NCBI GenBank assembly: GCA_003524705.1
Contig: DQGV01000226.1
Coordinates: 1-12,077, forward strand
DNA from: Anaerolineae bacterium
Lineage (GTDB): Bacteria; Chloroflexota; Anaerolineae; Anaerolineales; Villigracilaceae
Length of the DNA: 12,077 nt
Direction: 5' to 3'
Positions 1-7,478 of the stretch are shown one piece after another; position 1 is the first letter of the stretch, and each line of letters opens with the position of its first letter. A program made the position numbers and the translations under genes. The notes below the pieces were generated by a model. The model was not told the DNA's origin. It did no database searches and was given only the letters and a program-made list of their open reading frames with translations.

Positions 1-519
1 CCTGATTACATGGTGATGGGCATGAGTGCCGAAACATTTTGGGATGGCGTTGAAGGCAATCGTAAATTTACAAAACGAATTTCTGATTGGGCGCATGGAC
101 TCAAAGTTGCCACAGGTGCAGAAGCTTGTGAACGCGCTTTGAAATTATTTAACGTAAAGAAAATTGGCGTGGTGACTCCCTATCAACCAGTCGGTGATAA
201 AAATGTTGTGCGCTTCTTCTCTGACCTTGGGTTTGAAGTTGCCGCGATAAAAGGATTTCGTTGCCCGACAGCTATTTCAATTGCACACGTCACGCAAGAT
301 GAATTACGAAATGCATTAATGGAAGTCAACAAATCTGATGTAGATGCGTTGGTTCAAGTCGGTACAAATCTCAGCATGGTCAGTTTGGCTGATGAAGCAG
401 AACGTTGGCTTGGAAAACCTGTCATCGCAATCAACGCCGCAACGTATTGGATGGCGTTAAGAGATAATGGTATTCAAGATAAAGTGTATGGATGTGGAAA
501 GTTGTTAAGAGAGTTCTAA
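1..519 (+). CDS. Maleate isomerase/arylmalonate decarboxylase-like protein (3' part, cut by window start)
   Basis: The reading frame is open from base 1 (P-D-Y-M-V-M-G-M-S...) and ends in TAA at 517-519, so the first methionine at base 10 need not be the start. The visible 172 residues resemble the maleate cis-trans isomerase/arylmalonate decarboxylase group of the Asp/Glu racemase superfamily: an 'MSAETFWDG' segment, then 'VGTNLSM', then 'LGKPVIAINAATYW'. Family members are about 240-250 residues, so roughly 70-80 N-terminal residues lie outside. Enzymes of this group use one or two cysteines for isomerisation, racemisation or decarboxylation of dicarboxylic acids. By my by-eye alignment both cysteine positions are changed here: Met in 'GMSAETF' (about base 22) and Val in 'VQVGTNL' (358-360). 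The exact reaction is therefore uncertain. The gene converges on the minus-strand catabolic operon and may contribute to the same pathway. The superfamily call is fairly secure; the substrate is not. Confidence 0.75.
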   Translation, partial: PDYMVMGMSAETFWDGVEGNRKFTKRISDWAHGLKVATGAEACERALKLFNVKKIGVVTPYQPVGDKNVVRFFSDLGFEVAAIKGFRCPTAISIAHVTQDELRNALMEVNKSDVDALVQVGTNLSMVSLADEAERWLGKPVIAINAATYWMALRDNGIQDKVYGCGKLLREF

Positions 520-542
520 TAGTGAGTAGAAAGTGGAATAAT

Positions 543-592
543 AAAAGAGGAAAGAAGAAAGATAGCCGTTTTTCTTTCTTCTTTCCTCTTTT
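543..592. terminator. Bidirectional intrinsic terminator between convergent genes
   Basis: A perfect 20-bp inverted repeat has arms at 543-562 (all purine) and 573-592 (all pyrimidine) around a 10-base loop. Each strand ends its 3' arm in TTTT; on the minus strand this continues as TTTTATTATT. It lies 24 bases after the stop of the + strand gene and just beyond the stop of the MFS gene, so it can end transcription from both sides. The stem is A/T-rich at its base and unusually strand-biased, but placement and symmetry make a terminator the simplest reading. Confidence 0.75.
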
Positions 593-601
593 GTCTTCCG
601 T

Positions 602-1912
602 CTAATGTCCTGAAACCATATCCGTTTTGTCATTTCGAGGAACGATTCGCTTTCTAATCACTAAACCAATTACCACAACCACAAAACCTAAAATGCTAAA
701 TAAAATAAACGGACCTTGTGGAAGCCAATTATCAAATAGCTGACCGCCGATTCCAGTGGCAGTCATAATCCCAAATGTGCCACATAGACTAAATATCCCA
801 ATCACTGAGCCACGAATATCACGTGGAGCTTGTTGAGCGATTAAGACTCCGCTGGCAATCACGCCACTGATTTCACCAATCCCAATCAACGCGGCGACGA
901 TAAACATAGACGGTCCAGTTGGGTCAGTGACAAAAATAGTAGAACCATATCCAAATGAAGCAAGAGCAACTGCAAAGATAACGGCATTGGCGCGATTCAT
1001 TCTATCGGACAACATGCCGAAGATTGGAGCAGAAATCAGTGCCATTGTTTGTGAAATGCCGATGATGATTCCAGCCGTAGCAAGTGCTTCGGCTGTAGAT
1101 AATCCTTTTTGTGTTGTGCCATACGTCACCACCCAAAGTGTGAAGAACGTGCCGACGATGGCTAAATCTCCACGCGAGATAAATGCCGCCATGTAGGCTA
1201 ATGCCACACCTGGGTCAGAAGCGGCGGAAATTCCTTCTTTTGCAATTTCGATAAATGATTTCTTTTGTTCAAGTTGAGTCTTCGTGCGATTTTGTAATCC
1301 AAAATATAAAATGATAGCAGAGACAATTGCCACACCCATCATTGCCAGATAAGTGATGCGACCCGCTTCAAATTCGGACATGCCATCTGCTACAAAAATT
1401 TTCGGCAGTTGCAATACAACAAACACGGTCAACAACGCGCCGATGCCATTGCCTACACCTTGAATACCTGATGCTTTGCCGCGGTCTTCATCCATTGCAT
1501 AATCAGCAATGACAGTGGAAATCATCGTCGTCACAGCGGATGAACCTAAAGCAAATAATCCGCGAAAGAAAAATAATGTAAAAACACTATCAACGTTTGG
1601 ATAAAAATATAAAGCTAAGCCCATGATAAGAAAACCAGCCGCAAAAACAAACTTGCGACCGATCTTATCTGATACAGTTCCCCACGCGCCAATGGATAAA
1701 AGAATAATAATTTCTGCAAAGAATTGCAGATTACCACTCAAAACACCTTGTTGAGATTCAGGAATACGAAGAACTTCAGTCAATAAAAATGGTTGAAACT
1801 GTGGCAAGAATGTAAATAACAACAATGAAGTGACCGTAGCAAAATAATATGTAAACATGTTGCCGACTGTCACGCCTTGCATCAAACGAATAGGACCGAA
1901 TTTGGTTGTCAT
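602..1912 (-). CDS. MFS transporter (12 predicted membrane segments)
   Basis: This 436-residue protein is very hydrophobic, with about 12 membrane segments in two halves and a hydrophilic central loop near residues 207-230. Both halves carry MFS motif A between helices 2 and 3: 'GTVSDKIGRK' at 78-87 and 'GMLSDRMNR' at 299-307. Motif-like 'DYAMDEDRGKASG' (137-149) and 'APRDIRGSVIG' (362-372) follow in the corresponding halves. It should be a secondary transporter in the cytoplasmic membrane; substrate and direction (uptake or export) cannot be read from sequence. An AAGGAG ribosome site (1918-1923) lies 5 bases before the ATG. It is the last gene of the six-gene minus-strand operon, 44 bases after the aldehyde dehydrogenase, so it probably moves the substrate or a product of that pathway. 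Family assignment is secure. Confidence 0.9.
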   Translation of the reverse strand: MTTKFGPIRLMQGVTVGNMFTYYFATVTSLLLFTFLPQFQPFLLTEVLRIPESQQGVLSGNLQFFAEIIILLSIGAWGTVSDKIGRKFVFAAGFLIMGLALYFYPNVDSVFTLFFFRGLFALGSSAVTTMISTVIADYAMDEDRGKASGIQGVGNGIGALLTVFVVLQLPKIFVADGMSEFEAGRITYLAMMGVAIVSAIILYFGLQNRTKTQLEQKKSFIEIAKEGISAASDPGVALAYMAAFISRGDLAIVGTFFTLWVVTYGTTQKGLSTAEALATAGIIIGISQTMALISAPIFGMLSDRMNRANAVIFAVALASFGYGSTIFVTDPTGPSMFIVAALIGIGEISGVIASGVLIAQQAPRDIRGSVIGIFSLCGTFGIMTATGIGGQLFDNWLPQGPFILFSILGFVVVVIGLVIRKRIVPRNDKTDMVSGH

Positions 1913-1956
1913 AAAATCTCCTTAATTGCAGTAATCAGTAAATCTAAAATCGTAAA

Positions 1957-3402
1957 TCAAAACGGTCTCGGAGTTTCACCTAATTCCAAACTAATCCACT
2001 TTAATTCTGTAAAATGCTCCACTGAATATTTTCCGCCGCTTCGACCAAAACCAGACATGCCATATCCGCCAATTGGAGCCATGGGGTCTGATTGAAACGA
2101 ATGTGCACCGACATGTACCGAACCGCAACGAATTTTTCTTGCGGCTGTCATACCGCGTACTAGGTCATTTGTTAATATTCCAGCACTTAATCCATAATCA
2201 CTTTCATTCGCAATGGCAATCATTTCATCAAATGAGTCACATTCTGTCACCGAAGCAACAGGTCCAAAGGTCTCCTCACACCAACTTGGTCCAGATTGAG
2301 GCGGGTTGTAAATCACAGTAGGTTGAAAAATTAAACCATCATGTACATCACCACCTGTCAAAATTTCTGCACCACCATCTTTTGCGGCTTGCACATGACG
2401 AATCACTTTATCCAATGCGCGTTGATTAATTAATGGACCATACGCAGTTTTTTCATTTCGCAAATCACCGAGTTGTAAACTTTTTGCTTTCTTTGCCAAT
2501 GCTTCTGCAAATGCGCGACCATTTGGTTTTTCAACTAATATGCGCGCGCTCGACATACAAATTTGACCCGCATGTGTAAACGCACCTACCGCCGCAATCT
2601 CCGCCGCTTTGTTTACATCTTCATCATTCAAAATCAATAACGGATTTTTTCCACCAAGTTCCAATTGCAAACGCTTCATAGATTGAATTGCAATCTCGCC
2701 AATCTTTACACCTGTCGCAGTTGAACCCGTTAATGCAATGCCATTAATCCCAGAATGTTTTGCTAATGGCTCGCCAACTTCTTTTCCAAATCCAGTCACA
2801 ACATTGAACACACCATCAGGCAAACCCGCTTCATGTAAAACTTTTGCAAACTCAATTGCAATCAATGGCGTTTCTTCAGATGGTTTCGCAATCACTGCAT
2901 TGCCTGCGCCCAACGGAAACACAACCATTTTTGCCAACAACACCAATGGCGCATTGAATGGCGAAATTGCTAACACTACGCCTACAGGTTCGCGCACCAC
3001 CATAGACATGCGATGTGGTTTTTCATTTGGCAATGTGTCTGCATACAATCTTCGCACTTCGCCCGCCGCAGTTCTCAAAACAGATGCCGTATACATCACT
3101 TCATATTTTGCTTTGATGATGGTTGACCCGCTTTCATCTATCAATAGATTTAGTAACGCTTCATACTTCGCTTCAACTTGGTCTGCGCACTTCAACAGAA
3201 TCCTCTCCCGCTCCGCAGGTGGAAGTGATGACCAATACAAAAATCCCTTGCGTGCTGATGTCACCGCCGCTTCAGCGTCCGCTTCTGTTCCACGTGCCGC
3301 ATGACCAAGAATTTCTCCAGTCATTGGTGCAACACTTGGAAATGATTCTCCAGTAGATGCAGGGATTTCTTTTCCATCAATAAAATGTCCGTAAGTTTTC
3401 AT
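1957..3402 (-). CDS. NAD(P)-dependent aldehyde dehydrogenase
   Basis: This 481-residue protein has normal length for the aldehyde dehydrogenase superfamily, whose members oxidise an aldehyde to the acid with NAD(P)+ in the cytoplasm. Catalytic elements are present: Asn150 in 'SPFNAPL', the cofactor-side 'KPSEETP' at 173-179, 'GSTATG' at 226-231, general base Glu248 in 'LELGGKNP', nucleophile Cys282 in 'GQICMSS', and Glu377 in 'EETFGP'. The 'SPFNAPL' and 'LELGGKNPLLIL' forms recall the benzaldehyde/vanillin/salicylaldehyde dehydrogenase branch, so an aromatic or other bulky aldehyde is plausible, though this is inference. An AAGGA site lies 6 bases before the ATG. It follows the monooxygenase gene after a 49-base gap holding a palindromic repeat, and precedes the MFS gene. 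It probably oxidises an aldehyde made by upstream enzymes of the operon. Confidence 0.92.
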   Translation of the reverse strand: MKTYGHFIDGKEIPASTGESFPSVAPMTGEILGHAARGTEADAEAAVTSARKGFLYWSSLPPAERERILLKCADQVEAKYEALLNLLIDESGSTIIKAKYEVMYTASVLRTAAGEVRRLYADTLPNEKPHRMSMVVREPVGVVLAISPFNAPLVLLAKMVVFPLGAGNAVIAKPSEETPLIAIEFAKVLHEAGLPDGVFNVVTGFGKEVGEPLAKHSGINGIALTGSTATGVKIGEIAIQSMKRLQLELGGKNPLLILNDEDVNKAAEIAAVGAFTHAGQICMSSARILVEKPNGRAFAEALAKKAKSLQLGDLRNEKTAYGPLINQRALDKVIRHVQAAKDGGAEILTGGDVHDGLIFQPTVIYNPPQSGPSWCEETFGPVASVTECDSFDEMIAIANESDYGLSAGILTNDLVRGMTAARKIRCGSVHVGAHSFQSDPMAPIGGYGMSGFGRSGGKYSVEHFTELKWISLELGETPRPF

Positions 3403-3417
3403 AATAATTCCTTAATC

Positions 3418-3445
3418 GTAAGGGCGAGGCATGCCTCGCCCCTAC
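3418..3445. repeat. Palindromic GC-rich intergenic repeat (REP/MITE-like)
   Basis: The core GGGCGAGGCATGCCTCGCCC (3422-3441) is a perfect 20-bp palindrome. With flanking GTA...TAC it forms a 28-base inverted repeat with one mismatched pair. It fills most of the 49-base gap between the monooxygenase and aldehyde dehydrogenase genes and is much more GC-rich than its surroundings. Palindromes of this 'GTAGGGGCnnGGCATGCC' type occur dispersed between genes in various cyanobacterial and Chloroflexota genomes (from memory). No T-run follows on the minus strand, where the next bases are TTACGATT, so it is probably not a strong terminator. It may form a stem in the operon mRNA and affect expression of downstream genes. 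Confidence 0.65.
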
Positions 3446-3451
3446 AAAAAT

Positions 3452-4633
3452 TTAAATCCGTTCTTCCAACATACTCGCCTTCAACAAATATTCTCTTGCC
3501 TTCTTTGGATCCTTCGCAATTTCGGAAAGTGATTTATTCCTCTTCACACGTTCTTCATCCGAAGTCATAGCCATATTTTTATATTGTTGGTCTGAATACA
3601 ACTGTACAGATTCAATTGCGTATTTTCTTCTTTCATTTGAATAATCATCCAAAATTGAATCTGATTCGCCATTACATATTCGGATAAATTTCTCTGTCAA
3701 ATTTGCCGCATCATGGATTCCACTATTCATGCCCATTCCACCTGATGGATTGTTATTATGAGCAGAATCACCAACTAACACCACACGCCCAACTCGAAAT
3801 GTATCTGCTACGCGTTGATGAACTCGATACAACTGTGTCGTTTTTATTTGATAATCAGGAACTTCGCCAAAAAAATTCGAGATTCTTTTTCTCAAATTTT
3901 CTTCTTTCATTGCAATGGTTTCATCTTCTTCATTCTGCATTCGAAATACCACACGCACAATATCTGGCAAATTTAAAATAATGACCCACTCTTGCGGGTC
4001 AAAGACATAACAGACTTGTGCCCCATTAGGCAGTAAATCATTTGTGTTCAAGTCACTTCCTATTAAAAGAAAACGGTCTTCGTACGTTTTGCCTTGAAAA
4101 CCGATATTCAATTGCTTGCGAACAGTGCTATGAGTCCCATCTGCTCCACAGAGATACGAACCTTCCTTTTCTACAATTCCATTTTTCGTTTCAAACCTTG
4201 CTGTGACGTGTGTTCCACAATCCACAAAGTCAATTAATTTATGTCCCATATAAACTTTGCCAAATTCAGTTAACTCAACCGCTGGTTTCAACACTCGTGT
4301 TGTAATATGTTGTGGACATTGCAAGCGATATGGATATTTTGTATCTTTGGCAATTACTTGATAATCAAAATCCGCAATGATGGTTCGTGTTGCTCGTTCC
4401 CAATATTGCAATTGGTTAACTTTGTAGCCATGTTTGATGATTTCATCCACAACGCCCCAGTTCTCAAATAACTCCAATGTTTTTGGATGAAATGTACTCG
4501 CTCGAATTTGTGTATTTAATTCCTCATCCGCTTCATAGACTTCAGCATGAATCCCTACTCGTGCAAGTGACAATGCAAGCGAAAGACCGACAGGTCCAGC
4601 ACCAATAATGAGAATAGGAAGAAATTGTTTCAT
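3452..4633 (-). CDS. FAD-dependent monooxygenase, p-hydroxybenzoate hydroxylase fold
   Basis: This 393-residue protein has the three signatures of class A flavoprotein monooxygenases. These are the N-terminal Rossmann 'GAGPVG' (11-16) ending at acidic Glu34, the 'CGADGTHSTVRK' DG motif (162-173) used in FAD/NADPH binding, and 'VGDSAH' with 'SGGMGMNSGIHDAANL' (287-312) contacting FAD. The 'RASTFHPKTLELFENWG' stretch (44-60) is typical of the branch acting on aromatic or N-heterocyclic rings. Such enzymes use NAD(P)H and O2 to hydroxylate or oxidatively open activated rings; the substrate cannot be told. Length is normal for a single-domain member. Its ATG overlaps the stop of the upstream membrane-protein gene by four bases (ATGA, 4630-4633), and no good ribosome site is seen, so translation is probably coupled. 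Its neighbours suggest an oxygen-dependent step in a catabolic pathway. Confidence 0.9.
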   Translation of the reverse strand: MKQFLPILIIGAGPVGLSLALSLARVGIHAEVYEADEELNTQIRASTFHPKTLELFENWGVVDEIIKHGYKVNQLQYWERATRTIIADFDYQVIAKDTKYPYRLQCPQHITTRVLKPAVELTEFGKVYMGHKLIDFVDCGTHVTARFETKNGIVEKEGSYLCGADGTHSTVRKQLNIGFQGKTYEDRFLLIGSDLNTNDLLPNGAQVCYVFDPQEWVIILNLPDIVRVVFRMQNEEDETIAMKEENLRKRISNFFGEVPDYQIKTTQLYRVHQRVADTFRVGRVVLVGDSAHNNNPSGGMGMNSGIHDAANLTEKFIRICNGESDSILDDYSNERRKYAIESVQLYSDQQYKNMAMTSDEERVKRNKSLSEIAKDPKKAREYLLKASMLEERI

Positions 4634-5007
4634 TTAATATTTGCTCTAAATTCTGATGATAATGATTTTGTTCCCCATAACTTAAATAATGAATACAGAA
4701 CTATAGCAACATATACTAATCTGCTTTGCCATGGTTGATCAGGACTAATTACGCCTAAAAAATATAACCCACAAACTGCACCCCAAAATAACAGAGATAT
4801 TTTAGGTAAAAATGATTCTTTACCTTTAGCGACAAAATAAACAGAAAGAAGGTCAATAATCGTAATTACTGTTACAACAGGAAGCAAACAAATCAGAGAA
4901 AGAAGAACCACAATATCTTTTTCAGGATAAATGTTAATGACTATCCCAACAACTATAAGCCAGCCTAATATTGAAGTTGCAACGTGAGCCTTGGTAATCA
5001 ATTTCAT
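4630..5007 (-). CDS. Small membrane protein of unknown function, four predicted helices
   Basis: I do not recognise this 125-residue protein. It is strongly hydrophobic with about four membrane segments, near residues 10-27, 33-57, 69-86 and 93-113, and a Lys/Arg-bearing C-terminal tail. No catalytic motif or signal peptide is evident. It starts 9 bases after the stop of the RCCR-like gene, without a clear ribosome site, and ends in a 4-base ATGA overlap with the monooxygenase gene. This tight packing makes it a real gene co-translated with catabolic enzymes. It could be a membrane anchor, a small transporter component or an accessory factor for the neighbouring redox enzymes; this is speculation. 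Its DNA looks more AT-rich than that of its neighbours. Confidence 0.75.
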   Translation of the reverse strand: MKLITKAHVATSILGWLIVVGIVINIYPEKDIVVLLSLICLLPVVTVITIIDLLSVYFVAKGKESFLPKISLLFWGAVCGLYFLGVISPDQPWQSRLVYVAIVLYSLFKLWGTKSLSSEFRANIK

Positions 5008-5016
5008 TTATAAGAA

Positions 5017-5808
5017 TTATTCTCTTTCCCCTGCATGTAGAATCCTGACCAATCTTTCGCGCATCGGAACACCCAACATACGGTCTGCTAAAACATTGGC
5101 GGGGTCTTTTTCTACAATCGTTCGGCGCACAAGTTCATCACGAGCTTTTAATTTTGCTCGTTTTTCTTTGTCAATTGGCTTCGCATTTTTCACAATCTCC
5201 ACCCACTTCTTGACATACTCCATCATCACAGGCTCAACTGCGGATTTGAAATCTTCAAATGGTAACAAACCGCAAATCGCAATCGGAGATAATGTACTGC
5301 GAGTGTATAAATGTATCGGATTAAAAACTTTATAAGCAGGGTTTCTTTTGAGCGTAATCCAAGATTGATTCATTTGCTCGTGATATTGATTCAAATGTTC
5401 AAAACTTGCGGGTGCATCATAACGTGGAAGAAAATCAACGTAGCAAAAAACATCAGGTGCAGTACCAAGTGCAAATCCAAGATGAGGCGCATCAATTTCA
5501 TCATTCAACCAACAGGTCAGATGAATATTTGTAAATCCAGTTTCAGGTTTCCCGATCCATGAACGCACAATCCAATCCACTGGACTTTTATCACCTGTGT
5601 AAGTGAACATTGTGCCAACCGTGTTGCCTTGCAAATCAGGAATATTTTCAATATCTTTACATTTCAAATCACGCTTCAAACTTAAATTGGCATTGATATA
5701 TTCCCATGCTTGTTCGCGCACATTTAACAAGTAATTAAAATTTTCAGTATTATCTACTGGCTTACGCGAATCAAGTACATCTGCAAGTTGTTGAGTTGTA
5801 TCGCTCAT
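5017..5808 (-). CDS. Red chlorophyll catabolite reductase (RCCR)-like protein
   Basis: This 263-residue protein resembles the plant RCCR family, relatives of ferredoxin-dependent bilin reductases that reduce an open-chain tetrapyrrole in chlorophyll breakdown. Compared from memory with Arabidopsis RCCR, collinear matches run along most of the protein: 'GDKSPVDW' (72-79), 'SWI' (83-85), 'LNDEIDAPH' (101-109), 'VDFLPRYD' (124-131), 'HLNQYHEQ' (138-145), 'LYTRSTLSPIA' (167-177) and C-terminal 'KARDELVRRTIVEKDP' (221-236). Asp235 aligns with plant Asp291, but the plant active-site Glu154 becomes Ala113 and the stereochemistry-setting Phe218 becomes Leu173. No transit peptide or membrane segment is seen. 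Its ATG overlaps the nitrilase stop by four bases, with AGGAG 5 bases upstream. No ferredoxin gene is nearby. The family call is good; the substrate, possibly a bilin or another cyclic nitrogen compound, is unknown. Confidence 0.72.
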   Translation of the reverse strand: MSDTTQQLADVLDSRKPVDNTENFNYLLNVREQAWEYINANLSLKRDLKCKDIENIPDLQGNTVGTMFTYTGDKSPVDWIVRSWIGKPETGFTNIHLTCWLNDEIDAPHLGFALGTAPDVFCYVDFLPRYDAPASFEHLNQYHEQMNQSWITLKRNPAYKVFNPIHLYTRSTLSPIAICGLLPFEDFKSAVEPVMMEYVKKWVEIVKNAKPIDKEKRAKLKARDELVRRTIVEKDPANVLADRMLGVPMRERLVRILHAGERE

Positions 5809-7460
5809 GTTTTCTCCTGTTTACTAATAATTGGTTCTGCCAAATGCCATGGTCTGCCATTCAACACATCAGTGCGATGCGAAACCATTTTATTAACCGA
5901 AGCCGCGGGGTGAATCATTGCTGTTGTTAAACCATCATTTGCCATCGTCACAATTGGAACATTTATATTTCCATCAAACGGGCGATTTTTCCATTCTGTC
6001 CACAATGTAAAATCTTCAGTGATGGCATAAATGCCAGAATCTTTTTTGCTAGCAACAATTACATTCATTCTGTTTTCTGCCGCGCGTTCTTTGAAACCAA
6101 ATTCTGTTTCCCATTTTTCTAAAATCATAGTTGGCACACAAACTACATCAACATCTTTTAATGCCGCCAAACGAAATGTTTCGGGATAAATCGCATCATT
6201 ACCAACGATGATTGCCACACGCCCAAACTCTGCATCAAAAATATTTAATTCATTTCCTAACTTCGACCAAGCAAGTCTTTCTGAATAATGCAATTGAGGT
6301 TGCTTTAACAAAATTTTATTTTTATCAAACATCACACCCACATGTTGATTATCTTCAACAATCGAAGTAACAACAAAAGAATCTTTCATCACTGTTTGCA
6401 ATTCACGAATCATTTCATCATCATTTTCTTTAAGATGAAATAACTCTGGCAAAACGATTAACTTAACTTGATTTGATTCAGCGTCTGCAACATATTTCTT
6501 CGCTTCATTAATCGCCTCTTTTCCTTGACTTGAAACCTGTATCACCCCCACCAACAGATTCTCAGCCCCAACTTTTTTCTTGTTATCTTTGGGCTCATCA
6601 CCAATTGGTTTATATAATTCAGGTCGGCGTGATGTGAAAATATCTGTGCCATCCGGTCTTAACTTATTATCAGCAAAATCAACTTCGATATCTGCAAACA
6701 CAACCGCTTCACCCTTTTTCGGCGCTTTGGCTAAAACTGTTCCATCTGGCGCCACAATTTGACTTTCACCCGCACCTTCGAGAAAACTTGGGTCAATTTT
6801 TAATTTCGCCGCAACATTTGCTCGCATTTCCTCTGGCACAAGTGACCCAACTTTATTCGCCGCTACTACATACACTTTATTTTCTGCGGCTCTTACAGGA
6901 ATATGCAATGAGGCTTCATCATGTGCGAATGAATTCAAACTATTCAATAATATTTGCGGTCGACGTACAGCCAATGCCCTTGCTACTTCAGGAATAACTC
7001 CATCCATACAAGCATACATACCCACTTCACCAATTTCAGTAGAAAGAATCGGCGCGATTTCTGTTGCTTTTTCTAAAAAGTTATTTTCATTGCCCATCAA
7101 AATTTGCTTGTCATTGACTCCCACAATATTCCCCGCTCGGTCAAATAAAATATTCGTGCCCGTTACTTTTCCATTTTCCCGCTTCATCGTCACATTGATT
7201 TTTATATAACAGGCATGTTCTTTGGCTTTGTTCGCAATGCCTTGAATAAACTCATCATCGAGCGAAACAGCCACGCGGTAACAATGTTCCACGTTTTCAT
7301 ACCATGCAATGTGATTGACAAACTCAGGCAACACCATCACGTCAGGTTTGTGTTTTGCTGCTTCATCAATCATGCGTAAGCAGGTAAGTAGGTTTGCCTT
7401 GACATCAGTTGTCACCGCAAATTGCACCGCCGCCGCTCGAATTTTGGTTTTCTTAGCCAA
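5805..7460 (-). CDS. Tandem-domain nitrilase-superfamily C-N hydrolase, second domain probably inactive
   Basis: Two carbon-nitrogen hydrolase domains lie in one chain of 551 residues, about twice the usual single-domain length. Numbering from the TTG start, domain 1 (about 6-285) keeps the catalytic triad: Glu46 in 'VLPEF', Lys118 in 'VNDKQIL' and Cys151 in 'YACMDG'. Domain 2 (about 302-545) keeps Glu339 in 'VLPELF', but the cysteine position is Gly420 in 'IIVGNDAIYPE', and the lysine region 'KQPQLH' does not match cleanly. Domain 2 is probably structural or regulatory. The superfamily hydrolyses amides, nitriles or carbamoyl groups in the cytoplasm, and this protein looks more like an amidase or carbamoylase than a nitrilase. 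I chose TTG at 7460 because GGAGG (7467-7471) lies 6 bases before it. The ATG at 7475 would have no ribosome site and lies only about 15 bases after the predicted transcript start. It is the first gene of the operon and overlaps the RCCR-like gene by ATGA. Confidence 0.85.
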   Translation of the reverse strand: MAKKTKIRAAAVQFAVTTDVKANLLTCLRMIDEAAKHKPDVMVLPEFVNHIAWYENVEHCYRVAVSLDDEFIQGIANKAKEHACYIKINVTMKRENGKVTGTNILFDRAGNIVGVNDKQILMGNENNFLEKATEIAPILSTEIGEVGMYACMDGVIPEVARALAVRRPQILLNSLNSFAHDEASLHIPVRAAENKVYVVAANKVGSLVPEEMRANVAAKLKIDPSFLEGAGESQIVAPDGTVLAKAPKKGEAVVFADIEVDFADNKLRPDGTDIFTSRRPELYKPIGDEPKDNKKKVGAENLLVGVIQVSSQGKEAINEAKKYVADAESNQVKLIVLPELFHLKENDDEMIRELQTVMKDSFVVTSIVEDNQHVGVMFDKNKILLKQPQLHYSERLAWSKLGNELNIFDAEFGRVAIIVGNDAIYPETFRLAALKDVDVVCVPTMILEKWETEFGFKERAAENRMNVIVASKKDSGIYAITEDFTLWTEWKNRPFDGNINVPIVTMANDGLTTAMIHPAASVNKMVSHRTDVLNGRPWHLAEPIISKQEKT

Positions 7461-7466
7461 AAACTG

Positions 7467-7471
7467 CCTCC
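7467..7471 (-). promoter_or_regulatory. Ribosome binding site fixing the TTG start of the nitrilase gene
   Basis: Minus-strand GGAGG is spaced 6 bases from the TTG at 7460-7458. It lies after the in-frame ATG at 7475-7473, so that ATG cannot use it. The conserved domain starts right after the TTG ('AKKTKIRAAAVQF'), consistent with the shorter protein. Confidence 0.75.
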
Positions 7472-7478
7472 ACATCTA

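Noticed and set aside
1929..1960. Heptamer-like direct repeats ('AGTAAATC', 'CGTAAATC') between the MFS and aldehyde dehydrogenase genes
   Set aside because: Only two degenerate copies in an AT-rich gap; too short and imperfect to call a repeat family from this window.
2738..3304. Long open frame (188 codons) on the + strand opposite the aldehyde dehydrogenase
   Set aside because: The product has low-complexity, non-domain composition and lies fully antisense to a gene with all catalytic residues; no ribosome site or promoter supports it.
7461..7475. ATG at 7475 as the start of the nitrilase-type gene, adding five residues
   Set aside because: It has no ribosome site, lies only about 15 bases after the predicted transcript start, and a good GGAGG with correct spacing serves the TTG at 7460.
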